64,000 nucleotides of DNA from contig OX336392.1 of NCBI GenBank assembly GCA_946902985.2, positions 21,922,716-21,986,715 on the forward strand. Reading direction: 5' to 3'. Positions 20,769 to 31,882 of the stretch are shown here, piece by piece. A program made the translations under genes and the position numbers. Below the pieces are notes generated by a model that was not told the origin of the DNA, made no database searches, and saw nothing but the letters and a program-made list of their open reading frames with translations. The first letter of the stretch is position 1. The number at the start of each line of letters is the position of its first letter. This stretch comes from Meconema thalassinum (Eukaryota; Arthropoda; Insecta; Orthoptera; Tettigoniidae).

Positions 20769-23700
20769 TGAACCCATGTGCCATCAGGTCCATGGATGGT
20801 CGAATCCATGCATTTGAGGAAGAAATCAAAGGAGCATATAGTTTCTAATGTAACTTTAAGAAAGATCAAGCTAGGAGGCCAGTATAAGGTTGTGCAACTA
20901 ACGTGGACCAGGTGTTCGAGAGGATGATATCATCCCTCTTGACATTCTGAAGGGAGCGAGTCACGAGTATTAATAACCGAGTGGAAATTTCCCAGGATTA
21001 GACAAGGAGACCTGAATCGGAATTCGAGCTGACGTTGCTGGAATTTGACAACACCGCTTATGCGCCAGGAGAGGAATAATTAAATTTAACCCGTTTACAA
21101 GTATAATAATGAGTAAACAAGTACAGTACAGTGAATCATTTTGAATGAGAGATTTTTCAGTAAAGAGAAACCATTTAATAATTACGCAGAAAAAAACTGC
21201 CAACGCAAGACGACGTCATTGGGGAAGTACCAAGGCCTGTGTGGAGGGGAGAGAGCAAAAGAAATGCAACACCCACACATCTGAGGACGAGAAATTAATT
21301 AATATCTCCGAATTGCACGATCGATTCTTAGGTGCAATGAGATTATTTGACATTGAGAAGACGGGCTTTCGGAAGGTATAATTTTTATATTTGTGGCACC
21401 ATTATTTTAGAAGTTGACCACAGAAAAGGCTAGAGTCTTATTTTTTTGTAGTAAAATAGTATAAAGCTTCGGGCCTCACCAAGCCAATCATGCAGTCTCG
21501 AACAGCCCGTGAGGGGTATAATCACGCATCACGCAGTACAAATCCGTCCAGGGGGACGTGACGCTGGATCATCAGCACATGCAGTTCCGACAGCCCGTGA
21601 GGGGCGTAAGACTACATCACAGCACATCAGTATCCAGACAGCCGTTTGGGGCGTAACTCTGCGTAACATCGAGGAAAGTTACTAGTACTCCTTGAGGGGA
21701 GAAATACTGTGTTATACCGCAGAAGTATATCCGATAGCCATAGGCATCGCAGTATTAACGACTTGCTTGCCTCCATAAGGAGTGGTCAAGAAGAAATTTA
21801 AAGTATCGCCGTATTGAAATATTAGGAAAATCCTAGTTACAGGATTTAGGCCCGACTGTATACAAGTTATAGTGAAAGTTCGTAAGATATAGTCAGAGCA
21901 GGCTGCGAACGTCGGACTTAAAGGCAATAGGTCGTTAAACAGACGAACGAATAGATCATAACGTACGGAAGTACCGTACCAGAAAGATAAACTGTTATTT
22001 AAATTAAAGAACCCAAAAAGGGAAGGACAGAATAAGGTTCGGAACGTACATCAGAAACGTAGGAGTGCTAGAACCGATCAAAATAAGAAGCAAGGAGACT
22101 ATAAACATTATCTCCAGAAAGTAGGCGAACTATTCTAAAGTACTAGACTCGAGAAGTACTAGCTGCCATAAACTAAATCTATAGGTCATTGAGGAGACCT
22201 CGATTCGAATAGACTTTCGCTAGGATCGATAAACAGATCTACAAAGAAGCCGTTCAAGCTAGATAAATAGCCGGTCATCCAGGATAGGAGTAGAAGAATT
22301 TGGGTTCCAGGGAACAATAGATGTTTCGAGACTTTCATATTCTGCAGGATAGGAAGCCGACATCGAATAAATTTCACCCTTGGAAACGGGAAATTAAGAA
22401 GGTCACGTGTGATAGGCTCAGAAATACGGCCTAGTGATCAAGAATTGTGAAGTGTAAAAATTATCAAGATTGTGTGTTAAATTAATCTTTTTAGTGTTTA
22501 TTATGTGTTCAAAAGGGACACATCAGTGTATAAAAATGTCGTCAATGTTAAGTGTTTTAAATATATGTCAAGTAGTGTTTATCCATAAGATGAATTCTTT
22601 GAATATGGAGTAAAAAGTTCAAAGTGGGCCCAAAATGAAGCACCGCACAAGAATAAAGGTCGTGGGACGATCTTAATAACATGTGAGTACTGAATTTCAT
22701 TCTATTTTGGTGTCAGAAATTGGTTGTGTACAAATCCACCGGAGTTTTTGAGTAAAAGGGATGTGTTTTAATAAATAAATACTGAATAAACAAGAACGCG
22801 GTCTGAACAATAATAGAAAATTTGAGAAATTATAAATGATTATGTAAAGAATAAATCCCGTAGAGGAAATAATTGAATAAAATGTTAATGTATTTAACAA
22901 ATGTCATAAGAGCAAGCGAAATATCAGTAATTATCATGAAAGATATTCAAATAAAGTAAAGTTGAAATATGAAAGAAATAGCTTTTGAGCTTGTGTAAAG
23001 AATAAAGATAATAATAATAACTAAATATGGAAATATTAAATAAAGATCAAATAATTTGATGTGAACATAAGAGCGTTAAAGCCTTAATGTATGTGTAAGA
23101 TATAATGTTCAATGGAATATTTTAAAAAGGGAGCGATTTATCGGCAACGGAAAAGATTAATATAAGAATAAAAATAATGTGAATGGTTACTAATGAGATT
23201 TATCAGTTCTTGGGAAGACATTTCGGCTTAAAATAATGCATAGCGCAAAAGAGCGCCAATAATATTAAAATGTCACGCTAGGAACGCGTAGAGGTTAAAA
23301 TACTTGGTAAATTACTTAAGGAGGGTAGTTGATTGCAGTGAATTGATAATTGTATAAGTCCTCTATTTGTGACGTAGTATCACGAGGCATTGTGTATGTA
23401 TTTGAAAGGGAGCTAATATATGGTATTGTTGAGCGTATGTCATATGGGCCACGGCCGACTTTAAATCGCATTTTGTATAAGTCCTCTGTAAGGGAATGGT
23501 TCCCGAGGCACGTGAAGAGATTCGAACGCAGAATCTTCTTATGATAAAAGCCCCTTATTCTTCGTCGTTGAATGTGTATTAATCTTCCCAATCAATGAGG
23601 ACCCTCTCATAATTAATAAATGCCAAGGTTACGAAAGTGGTCTTTGAACCAAAGGAATAGTAGTTTGAATGAGTACGGTACAGTAAAGCCCGGTCTCTCC

Positions 23701-24728
23701 CCAGAACTGAATATAATGTGAAGGTCTGTTTTGAAAGCCTTGGAAATAAGCTATTAACGTGGGTTAGACAGGGAGTCGCCGTCACCCTCCGTGTCATAAA
23801 TCGCGCCCGAGTTGAAGAGTCTAGCTTTCTTAGAGTGAGAGTGGCCAGAAACCGTCTCGTAAGATGTTGTAAAGAGAAATGAATACACCAGGAGTGTTTA
23901 AAGCTGTTAACGACCCGGGCGTTGAACCGAGGTCCTTGTAGATTGATATTTTCGTTTGCCTGTTCAGATCGTAGTTTCTTATATGATAATGGTCTTATAA
24001 AATATAAGAGATAGATAACAATCCCTATTGTAGTGTTGGATAGACGTAGGATTCCACGAGTTAATTGAAGACAACTAAGTTTCGGGAGTAACTATAGTTT
24101 TTTTGACTGTGTCAAGTATCTTCACGCTCTGGAGTACACAATTGATTTCCTGATTACCTTAATATATTTGTGAAATAAAGAGAGATGATAACAACTGAAT
24201 GTGTGGACATGCCCAAAATATTGAGTTAGATAATTAACATAAATTTTAAATGTAATTATAAATTTGTTTTTGAGAATTAAGAAGATATAAAGGATAGTGT
24301 TTGAGGTGTACAAGAATGACACCATATTTATGTAAAGCATGGAGCCAAAAGAGCTCGGAGGTATATAAAACTTACTGTTAATGCTTTATGGAAGTAAGAC
24401 GAAGTAGGAATTGTTGGTTTATGTGGAAACCACATGTTTTAAATACAAAATATTTGTTTTATTATATATGTGATTCCTTGTTCATTTGGAACAAGTAGAT
24501 GATTATGGGTCAGTAATTAAATTGTTAAAGTGTTTGTAGCGCCATTAATTTTATTAATTAAATGTGTTTAAATAGGAGTTGATTTTGTTGTTATTTTTGC
24601 AAGTGTATCCTCTAATTAATCCAAAATATGTGAATCACAGAGTGGGGGAACTTACCGCTGCCCCGAAAATTCCGAATTGAGCTACGCTGGTATACTGTGA
24701 TTGGCATATTTCTTGCTAAAAGGGCACA
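20769..24728 (+). repeat. Gypsy-1 3' LTR
   Basis: 3,960 bp and nearly identical to the 5' LTR. The differences noticed include single substitutions around 21925, 22062, 23319, 23818, 24014 and 24637, and a 2-base insertion near 24448. Confidence 0.95.
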
Positions 24729-25111
24729 ATATATATATATTTATTTCCGTATTCGTCTTTCTTAGTATTATTAAAACTTAGTAGTGTGTATGATCTTTTA
24801 TAATTTCATTGTCATAAACATATTTTATATTCATATGGATGAAAGTACGTGTGAAACTCGGAAACAAACCGACATTGTGGAATGCGCAAGGCACAGTTCA
24901 ACTGTTTCCAGTCACTTTAAAGATGCTTTAGAGAATTGAGTGGCCAGATTTGACCATTTAACGTAATTCCTTGTTAGTGGTAAGTTAACGAACGTTTCTG
25001 GTTGGTGAAATGCTCATGCAAAGTTAAATAATCTTTATTGATGAATTAAGAGATAATTGACGTTGGTGAAAACGGCCCTTAGAGGAGTATCTGTTAAGAC
25101 AGATTTCACTG

Positions 25112-25717
25112 TACATCATACGACATCGATTTTTTTTTCATAATAGAGATTTTTTTCCATAAGAAGTTCCACTCACTACGAGTACACTATCTAATGCACA
25201 ACTTCTTTGGTTGATCCAATTTACTTTCCAAACAATTGGTTTCTTTATTTTGGGTAAAATACAGTTCTTGGCGAGTAATATTTATCAATTAATATGTGCC
25301 GTTGGGCACACTGGGGCGAAACGCTGACTTTTTATGTTTGATCTGGCCGGACCAATTTTATCATAATAATTGATAATTTATTAGATCAAACGGAAATAAT
25401 ATCATATTCCCATTTGGGAATATTCATAACCTACAATTAATATTTCACAATCCTTGGCTGGTTTGAGGAAATAACACTGCGTATTGTTCCATTGAGCCGA
25501 AAGGATGATTCCCACCTGGGTCATGGGATTTTTAATTTGTACAGTTGATTCCCTAGGCTCATTACATCCTCAACAAGGACCTTCACTAGGCCACATACCA
25601 TTGTTAGGTCTTGTGTTGCAAGAAGCCACTTTACTATTGGTCAGTTCATGGAAGTCACTTGTTTCCCATGTGAAAGGCATCAATTAACAAGGAACAGGAA
25701 GTAGCCAGTGAAAAGTG
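25112..25717. other. Spacer outside the Tigger element
   Basis: AT-rich. The plus frame at 25505-25687 has no recognisable domain. Nothing gene-like is seen. Confidence 0.45.
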
Positions 25718-26014
25718 TTGGTTGGTTCCTCAGTTTAGGGGCTGCGACAACGTGGTCATGTAGCCCCGTGTATTTTGGGTATGTGTAGAATTTGTCTGAT
25801 AACCGGTGTTAATTGTGATGGCTGTATTCGTGTATGTTCAGGGTGTCTACTGTAAGGATGAAGTAAAAATTAGTTACTTTTTAGCTACCTTTTAGTTACC
25901 TTTGAATTCAAGATACGTCTGTGGTCTGCAAGCATAGGAGCTAATCACGCAGTGAAGAAAAACAACAATGAACTGTAGGAACAGCACTCATTCCAGGTTC
26001 CGTATTGACCATGT

Positions 26015-26464
26015 TTACATGAAGTATAACATAATTCCCCCCCCCAAATCAATACTTTACTTACATAAAAATTCTACAGGTACATGTTTCGGAAACCTAT
26101 TTGGTTTCCTTCCTCAGCCCACTTTTTGGTGTAAAACATCATACAACATCGAAATCCTCACCAAATAAGAAAAAACACAGTTCACACACATTCTCTCGTT
26201 CTTCCTTTGTGATGGGTGGACGATCGGCACTGGTCTCAGCCGTTTGATGAGATTCCCGTAGTTTTCTCTACAAAGGAAGAACGAGAGAATATGTATGAAC
26301 TGTGTCTTTTCTTATTTGGTGAGGATTTCGATGTTGTAGGAAGTTTTACACCAAAAAGTAGGCTGAGGAAGGAAACAAAATGGGTTTCCGAAACATGTAC
26401 CTGTAGAATTTTTATGTAAGTAAAGTATTGATTTGTCGAGAAAATTATGTTATATTTCATGTAA
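26015..26464. repeat. Long foldback with ~195-bp arms
   Basis: The left arm (26015 to ~26212) and right arm (~26268-26464) are inverted complements over almost their whole length with few mismatches. Shared landmarks include CATGTTTCGGAAACC and ATTCTCTCGTTCTTCC. The ~55-base loop carries a motif that recurs at 27778 and 28245. Confidence 0.9.
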
Positions 26465-26544
26465 CAATGAACTGTGTTTAAAGCTGTAAATAAAATAAAT
26501 AATAAAATAAAACTAAAAAAAACTAGGTATTTATTATCAAATTA

Positions 26545-27605
26545 GTTGTTTCAACTAATATGTCGTCTTGTGCACAAGCGATGAGAGCCAAAGCAATAAC
26601 GGAAGAAATAGAGATGAGAGTGAAAGATATGTATGAGGGAAGCAGAATCTGTGTGAAAGTTGGTATGGAAAGAACAGAATGGTTTGAGTTGACTAATGGT
26701 CTAAAGAAGGAAAGTGCCATCTCGCCCTTGCTCTTTGTAATGGTGATGGATGAAGTGGTGCAGCATATCGGGGAGGAAGAAATGAAGGCAATGGTGTTTG
26801 CAGATGACTTGATGATCTGGGGAAACAAGGAGAGGGATGTACAGGAGCAACTCAATGCATGGGAGGAAGTAGTGTCATCCTATGGAATGAAGTTTTCGAC
26901 GCAAAAGAGTGAAGTGGTGATAACAACACGTGAGAAGGACAGAGTATACTCTGGGATAAAGTTAGGCGGAGAGCAGTTGAGGAGAGTGCAGAGCTTCAAG
27001 TATCTGGGAAGTGTCATTGAAGAAAATGGGGGAAATGCCTTGGAATTAGATGAAAGAGGAAGGTGTGCTGACAGATTCTTCAAGAGTGTTGGAGGCCTGA
27101 TATGGAGCAAGGACGTGCCACAGAAATGTAAAGGGATCCTGTACAAGACTTACTTTGTGACGATCCTAACGTATGGATCAGAAACTTGGGTGATGAGGGA
27201 GAGAGATAAAAGCAGAATACAAGCAGTGGAAATGAAGTTTAAGAAGAGTCATATAGGTGTAACTAGAATGGACAGTCAGAAATGATAGTCAGAGAAATAA
27301 TAAAGGAAGAACCCCTACAGGATAAGATTGAAAAAACAAGGCTACAATGGTAAGGACACGTGAAAAGAATGGGAGAAGAGAGAATACCACGGAAAATATT
27401 GGAAATGGAGTGGAAGAAAAAGAGACCTAGAGGAAGACCAAGGGATAGGTGGATAAAGGGGGTGAAAAAAATTGTCGAGAGAAAAGGAGTTAATTGGACA
27501 ACTGTGACAGAAGAGAAGTGCTGGATGGACAGAAAACGATGGAGAGGCTTGTGCTCCAAGCAGACCCAACCTACGGTTGGAAACTGCTCTAGTTGATGAT
27601 GATGT
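26545..27605 (+). pseudogene. LINE-A fragment: C-terminal part of reverse transcriptase
   Basis: A 5'-truncated non-LTR retrotransposon of the same family as the copy at 50040-52790. The frame 26560-27285 begins inside RT, contains ISPLLFVMVMDEV, the catalytic VFADDLMIWGN and a thumb region, then SETWVMRERDKSRIQ. A second frame (27360-27596) holds the basic tail (KKRPRGRPRDRW). A frameshift near 27285 separates them. The 3' end is a GATGATGATG repeat after the stop, as expected for a LINE tail. Confidence 0.85.
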
Positions 27606-28868
27606 GCCCAATACGTTGATTTAATATCAAGAGGTTGCTCTGCTCTTTACTGTTTGGCGAAATTCCCTTTGTCCCCGCGGTAGATCACGAAGAAATGGAT
27701 GCGACGTTACGTGATCGTCACCTAATTCTGACTTTGGAGTCAAGTCCTCGTCATTGAATGCGAAGAAATATCGCGATGAAACACAATCGCTGCCGCTCTC
27801 AGCCGTTTTACGAGATTCACGTTGTCCTCGCGATATTATGCAAACGGCGCTGCACCCGGCCGTTCAACGATTGCCTGCCTATCTGCCCTGACAGAATGGT
27901 GGAGGCAAGCTCAAGGTCGGGCAAGGTTAAAATTCACGAGTGGTAATGGACATGTTGTATGGTCGGCGCCGTGATTCCGGCTGTCCCTATGCTGTGGTTG
28001 GGAGTTCATAAGTTCAGGGTGGATCACGAGGAAAAATTAGTATTGCGATGCTGCGTAGGCAGTCATTTCTAAGTGGGTTGATGCACTTCTCGCTCCCCGT
28101 ACGTTTTTAAGTATACGGTCATGGTAAAAGTGGCGAGTAAGTTTCGGAATGTTTCGTGATGGGTGCCCAATCACCTTTAACAGGATTCCCACAGTCCTCG
28201 TGGTCACAAGTTCACGATAGGGGACGGGTTTTATAATTTTACGCAAATGACGTCAATCTCGGTCCGTTTGACGAGATTCGCGCAGGCAAGTCATGCGGTC
28301 AGCCGGTCATTAGGATGTGATTTTGGAGGATGAACGTTCGAAGTAGGTAGCGTATCGAATATTACGAATTATTCTGAGAGGATTGCACGAATAATACAAC
28401 AAGAGGGCACATTTTCTTTCGAGTGCGAATCACGAATTATACAAGTTATCGAAATAATCAATTAGATTATATATACGATGGAATCAAAGTTCGAAGGAAA
28501 AATCGACATAACTGAATTTCGAATTAACCATACCGGATGTAGAAAATTTACGAGATAGATTTTTAAAATACCGGTAGGCTATTATGTATTTCGAAGCTAT
28601 TTCGTAATTTTTTGTTTTGAAACGGTAACATTTCACAGGATAGCGACATTAAATTATTTCGCGTTATTTATGGACTTCAATTTGACTCCAAATTTAAAGG
28701 TCAAAAACTGAAATGAGAGGTTTCTGTTTATTTTCGGAAGTTTTTGCTAATAAACGTCTCGCGAAAGGTCAGGTTTCCTAATAACAGAGAAAAATATTTC
28801 ACACAAAACTAGAAAGTCTTCTTGATGCCGAAAATATACGTTGAATTGATGTATACCACACAAGGTAT
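27606..28868. other. Non-coding stretch with degenerate repeats
   Basis: A motif like TCAGCCGTTTTACGAGATTC recurs loosely at about 27795, 28170 and 28258, and in the foldback loop at 26245. The part after 28300 is AT-rich with nothing recognisable. Confidence 0.5.
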
Positions 28869-29256
28869 CCTTGCCACGGTGGGTGAGTGGATAGCGTGTC
28901 GGTCTACTAACCCCAAGATTGCAGGTTCGCCCCTGACCGTGGTAAGTGATTTTTGAAAGGCGGCAAAAATACGATACACATGTCATACGATGTTGGCATG
29001 TCAAAGAACCCATTTGAATTCAGTAGGCCGAGTTCATAATGGCAAAATTAATCTCGGGAGTTTCCGCCAGCACAAAGTTCCTCATTTCTCTACTAGAAAG
29101 CGCTATTGTGTTCAAGGAGATTAGATATCTAACATCTAACCTCCTTGACTTTCATAGTCAAGGAACTACGAAATTCGACATGCAAGCTACCCTCTGGGTG
29201 TCAAATAGCAAAGCTTGCACCAGGCACCCGAGACCATACGATATTAATTAATTAAC
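28869..29256 (+). mobile_element. SINE-2, tRNA-derived
   Basis: The head resembles a tRNA: A-box-like GGTGAGTGGATAGCG and B-box GCAGGTTCGCCCC (28921-28933). The body contains a short inverted repeat around 29118-29165 (AAGGAG / CTCCTTGACTTT) and it ends in an ATTA-rich tail. It is about 388 bp. Confidence 0.7.
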
Positions 29257-29394
29257 CCTCAGTATGCATTTCCTTGAGGTCGGGTGCGGGGAAATATAGC
29301 TTATGCAATCGGCGACGCTTGCGTGAAACTCGCTCCATCGCAATCTCTGAGCCTAGCGGCGCGAGTTTAATTGATTCAACCCGCCTTCAGAAAA

Positions 29395-29505
29395 TTTTCG
29401 TTACCCGTTTGTAAAATTCGTTACTTTCGTTACCCGTTTGGAAAATTCGTTACTTTTTCGTTATTTTCGTTACCCGTTTGTAAAATTCGTTACCGGTAGA
29501 CACCC
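29395..29505 (+). repeat. CGTTACCCGTTTG minisatellite
   Basis: Three or four copies of a unit close to TTCGTTACCCGTTTGTAAAA at the right end of the hAT-like element. The related motif TTAGTTACTTTT occurs just inside its left end (25870). Confidence 0.85.
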
Positions 29506-29894
29506 TGATGTTATCTGTGATTCAGGTAGAAGGACTGCAGACGATTAAATTTTTCAAGTAGTTCCCACTTTTGATACCAAATGCTACCGTCCACGACACC
29601 TAGCTGAGGACGTGGCTACTAAATGCCATCGCAGTTAGCACCTGGCAGCGAACGTTGGAACTAATATAGCATTATCAAACTAACCTACAAATTTTATCTT
29701 CACACAAGTGTAGTTAATGGAGGGTTCTTTTTCTTGCCATAAATCTATGACATGGGACTGCTGGCTTTACTTCCCCTCCGAAGGAAGGCATACTGATGGA
29801 TTTTTAACGCTCTTAGAAAATCCGACGACTTTGGACGGGTTTGAACCCGCGATCTTTGGCATAGAAACTCAGCATGCCACCAAAGCCACTAGTG

Positions 29895-30300
29895 AAAAGT
29901 GTGTGTGAGATGGTTTAGTGTGGGAGAGAAGGAAGGAGAAGCAGAAAGAATTCATGATGATGGGAAATGTAATGTGTATGTATGATGAAATCGAGATGAA
30001 TAAAAGGGACAAATTTCAGATCTGTTTGAGGTAAAAAAAAGAAGTAGAACAACTGCACACTGTGTTCAGATTGAATTGTCCATTTGATTTCAACCAAACT
30101 TTGTGGCTCTGATAGCGAGTACCGTATTTACTCGGCTATAAGACCCCCCTCACCTATACAGGGTCTTTCATATAAAATAAGAGCGCCAAGCGGCGGCTTT
30201 GTTAACCGCAGCTGCGGTCACCTTGGCTGAGCTTGTGGCGCGCCATGGCCCCCTGCTGTAGTATTGAAGGCGCGCGCATAGTACATACGAGGGCTGGTTT
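29895..30300. other. Spacer with a pogo-like end
   Basis: No gene. CCGTATTTACTCG at 30122 next to TA matches the ends of the pogo-like elements at 59101 and 60586, so a truncated relative is likely here. The GC-rich part 30180-30280 has no assigned function. Confidence 0.45.
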
Positions 30301-31030
30301 TTAGGTAGATTTCTTTAGAAAGCTAACTATTGCAATGGGTCCCATGTTTCGACTTCCGGAAAATTTCGACATATCTTCGCGTTTCACATCCCCCAGACCG
30401 CAAAACCACCGTCAGTTCAAAAGTTTATATATATATGTATATATGTATATCAGTTTCTTGTGGACACGATAACTGCCGTAATTTTGCACCAATCACTTTG
30501 AATTTTTTACATAATATGTATCCCTACAACATCTCGGTCGAGTTCGTTAATGGGCAAAATCGGTTGAAGGGGGTGAAAATGGGGGGCTTTTTTCGAAAAA
30601 TTGAAATTTCGCTATAACTCTCTTAATACGCGAAATATCGAATCCATTCAAAGTTCATAATATGTGTCGGATAAGTGCCAACAATTTATGTCAAATAAGT
30701 TTTTTGATAGCACCAACCATTGACCAAAGGGGTGGAAAAAAGTGGGTTTTTCGGGAAACATTAATCATATCTCTCTTAATAGGCACAATATCAAAACCGT
30801 ACAAAATGGACAATATTCCCCTAATAATTACCTAAAACTTTTGTCTGAAAGAATTTTTGATATGACCCACCATTACGCCAAGGGATGAGAAAAATGATTT
30901 CGGAATTATAAGAAAATGCCAAGAGCTATCAGAGGTTGCCATGGCAACACTACTAAATTGATGAGGGATGAGCCGTTGCCATGAAAACGCACTTGCACGA
31001 GATCAAATTCAGTATTTCCATCTGACTAAG

Positions 31031-31341
31031 CCGGCCCCGTGGTGTTGGGGTAGCGCGCCTGCCTCTCACCCGGAGTCCCCGGGTTCAATCCCCGGCTCCG
31101 TCAGGGATTTTAAAACTGACGTGACGGTTGGAACGGGGTGCACTCAGCCTCGTGAGGACAATTGAGTAGCTGTCTGACAGTGAGACAGCACCCTGATCAC
31201 GAATACCAATATTAACGGCCGAGGGGACCCGACGCGCTGATCACGCGTCACCCCAATATCTGCAGGCCAAATGGCTGGGCAGCGGTCGCTTGGTCGGCCT
31301 TAGCCCGTCATGGGCTGGTTGGTGCCAGGGGTTGACTTTGA
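31031..31341 (+). mobile_element. SINE-1, tRNA-derived, with 12-bp target duplication
   Basis: A 311-bp element flanked by CATCTGACTAAG at 31019-31030 and 31342-31353. The head has an A-box-like GTTGGGGTAGCGCG and a B-box GGGTTCAATCCC (about 31080). The body contains CCGGCTCCGTCAGGG and ends near GGTGCCAGGGGTTGACTTTGA. The exact duplication shows insertion into composite unit 1 after the tandem duplication. Confidence 0.92.
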
Positions 31342-31353
31342 CATCTGACTAAG

Positions 31354-31748
31354 TGGGAAGCGGGTTCGGTGACGTAACTGGTAGCATGCAGAATGTCTAT
31401 GCCCAAGGTCGCGGTTTCAAAGCCGGCCGAAGTCGTCGGATTTTCTAAGAGCGCTAAAAATCCCTCAGTATGCTTTCCTTTGGAGGGGAAGTTCCAACGT
31501 TCGTTACGAGTTGCTGGTTGGGGTGGCATCTAGTAGCCAAGTTCACAGCTAGGTGTCATTGACGGTAGTACCTGGTAGCAACATTAGGAACTACTGCTTG
31601 AAATTGACCGTCTGCAGTCCTTACCTGAATTACAGACTAATACATCCATTATAATTCACACCATTTATCAGACAGATTCTACACTCACCCAAAGTACACG
31701 GGGTTAGATGACCACGTTGTCGCAGCCCCTAAACTGAGGAACCAACCA
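31354..31748 (+). mobile_element. SINE-3, plus copy 1
   Basis: Head CTGGTAGCATGCAG (A-box-like) and CGCGGTTTCAAAGCC (degenerate B-box). The 3' end is CCCCTAAACTGAGGAACC. It belongs to the same family as the minus copies at 25718, 54692 and 63218. Confidence 0.8.
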
Positions 31749-31882
31749 GAGGTAGATTTCATTAGAAAGCTAACTATTGCAATGGGTAGGCTACCGTGTT
31801 TCGACTTCCGGAAAATTTCGACATATCTTCGCGTTTCACATCCCCCAGACCCCAAAACCACCGTCAGTTCAAAAGTATATAT

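Larger units (their letters stand above)
9656..24728 (+). mobile_element. Gypsy-1: giant-LTR Gypsy-type retrotransposon
   Basis: Full-length element of 15,073 bp: 5' LTR 9656-13613, leader, gag, pol, purine tract 20754-20768 and 3' LTR 20769-24728. It is flanked by ATAT on both sides, although the target is an AT run so the exact duplication is ambiguous. The LTRs differ at only about eight places by eye, which implies a very recent insertion. Pol has the order protease, RT, RNase H, integrase, typical of Ty3/Gypsy. No env-like frame lies between pol and the purine tract. It sits inside MITE-B. Confidence 0.95.
9195..25078. mobile_element. PIF/Harbinger-type MITE, copy B (split by Gypsy-1)
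   Basis: Left part 9195-9655 and right part 24729-25078 have the same terminal repeats as copy A and are flanked by a perfect TTA duplication (9192-9194 and 25079-25081). The TWA-type 3-bp duplication supports the PIF/Harbinger superfamily. Without the retrotransposon it is about 810 bp. Confidence 0.85.
6600..25111 (-). mobile_element. Tigger/pogo-like element remnant (interrupted)
   Basis: The minus-strand 5' end is at 25111 with terminal CAGTGAAATCTG next to a TA target. Typical inner repeats (GTCCGCTAA, GTCCGTTATGAAGAG) are seen at 6610-6650, 8310-8330 and 9165-9180. The N-terminus of the transposase is at 6924-7253. The element was interrupted by a Harbinger-like element (7384-8171), MITE-A (8388-9104) and MITE-B (9195-25078, itself split by Gypsy-1). 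The opposite end near 6600 is undefined. Confidence 0.65.
25839..29507. mobile_element. hAT-like element with 5-bp target duplication
   Basis: Ends CAGGGTGTCTACTGTAA (25839) and, inverted, CAGGGTGTCTACCGGTAA (ending 29507), flanked by ATGTT at 25834-25838 and 29508-29512. A 5-bp duplication with CAGGG ends suggests a hAT5-type element, but no transposase is present. It contains a long foldback, a LINE-A fragment, SINE-2 and a terminal minisatellite, so it was either a hot target or a composite. Confidence 0.75.
25718..29894 (-). mobile_element. SINE-3 copy, minus strand, split by hAT-like element
   Basis: Left part 25718-25838 (the SINE 3' end: complement of the CAGCCCCTAAACTGAGGAACC block) and right part 29513-29894, whose minus strand carries the tRNA-like head with B-box-like GGGTTCAAACCCG. 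Full-length plus-strand copies are at 31354 and 46706. Removing the insertion restores a continuous SINE. Confidence 0.85.
30301..31748 (+). repeat. Tandem composite unit 1
   Basis: A non-coding repeat (30301-31030; landmarks CTTCCGGAAAATTTCG, GGGGTGAAAATGGGG, GTTGCCATGGCAAC) joined to SINE-3 (31354-31748). SINE-1 was inserted at the joint. Without SINE-1 and its duplication the unit is about 1.12 kb, like units 2 and 3. Confidence 0.85.

Noticed and set aside
25505..25687. 60-codon plus frame in the spacer
   Set aside because: No recognisable domain and no supporting signals.
31031..31110. tRNA gene
   Set aside because: The tRNA-like sequence is the head of a SINE with a 12-bp target duplication, and its A box is degenerate. 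The same applies at 28869 and 54447.
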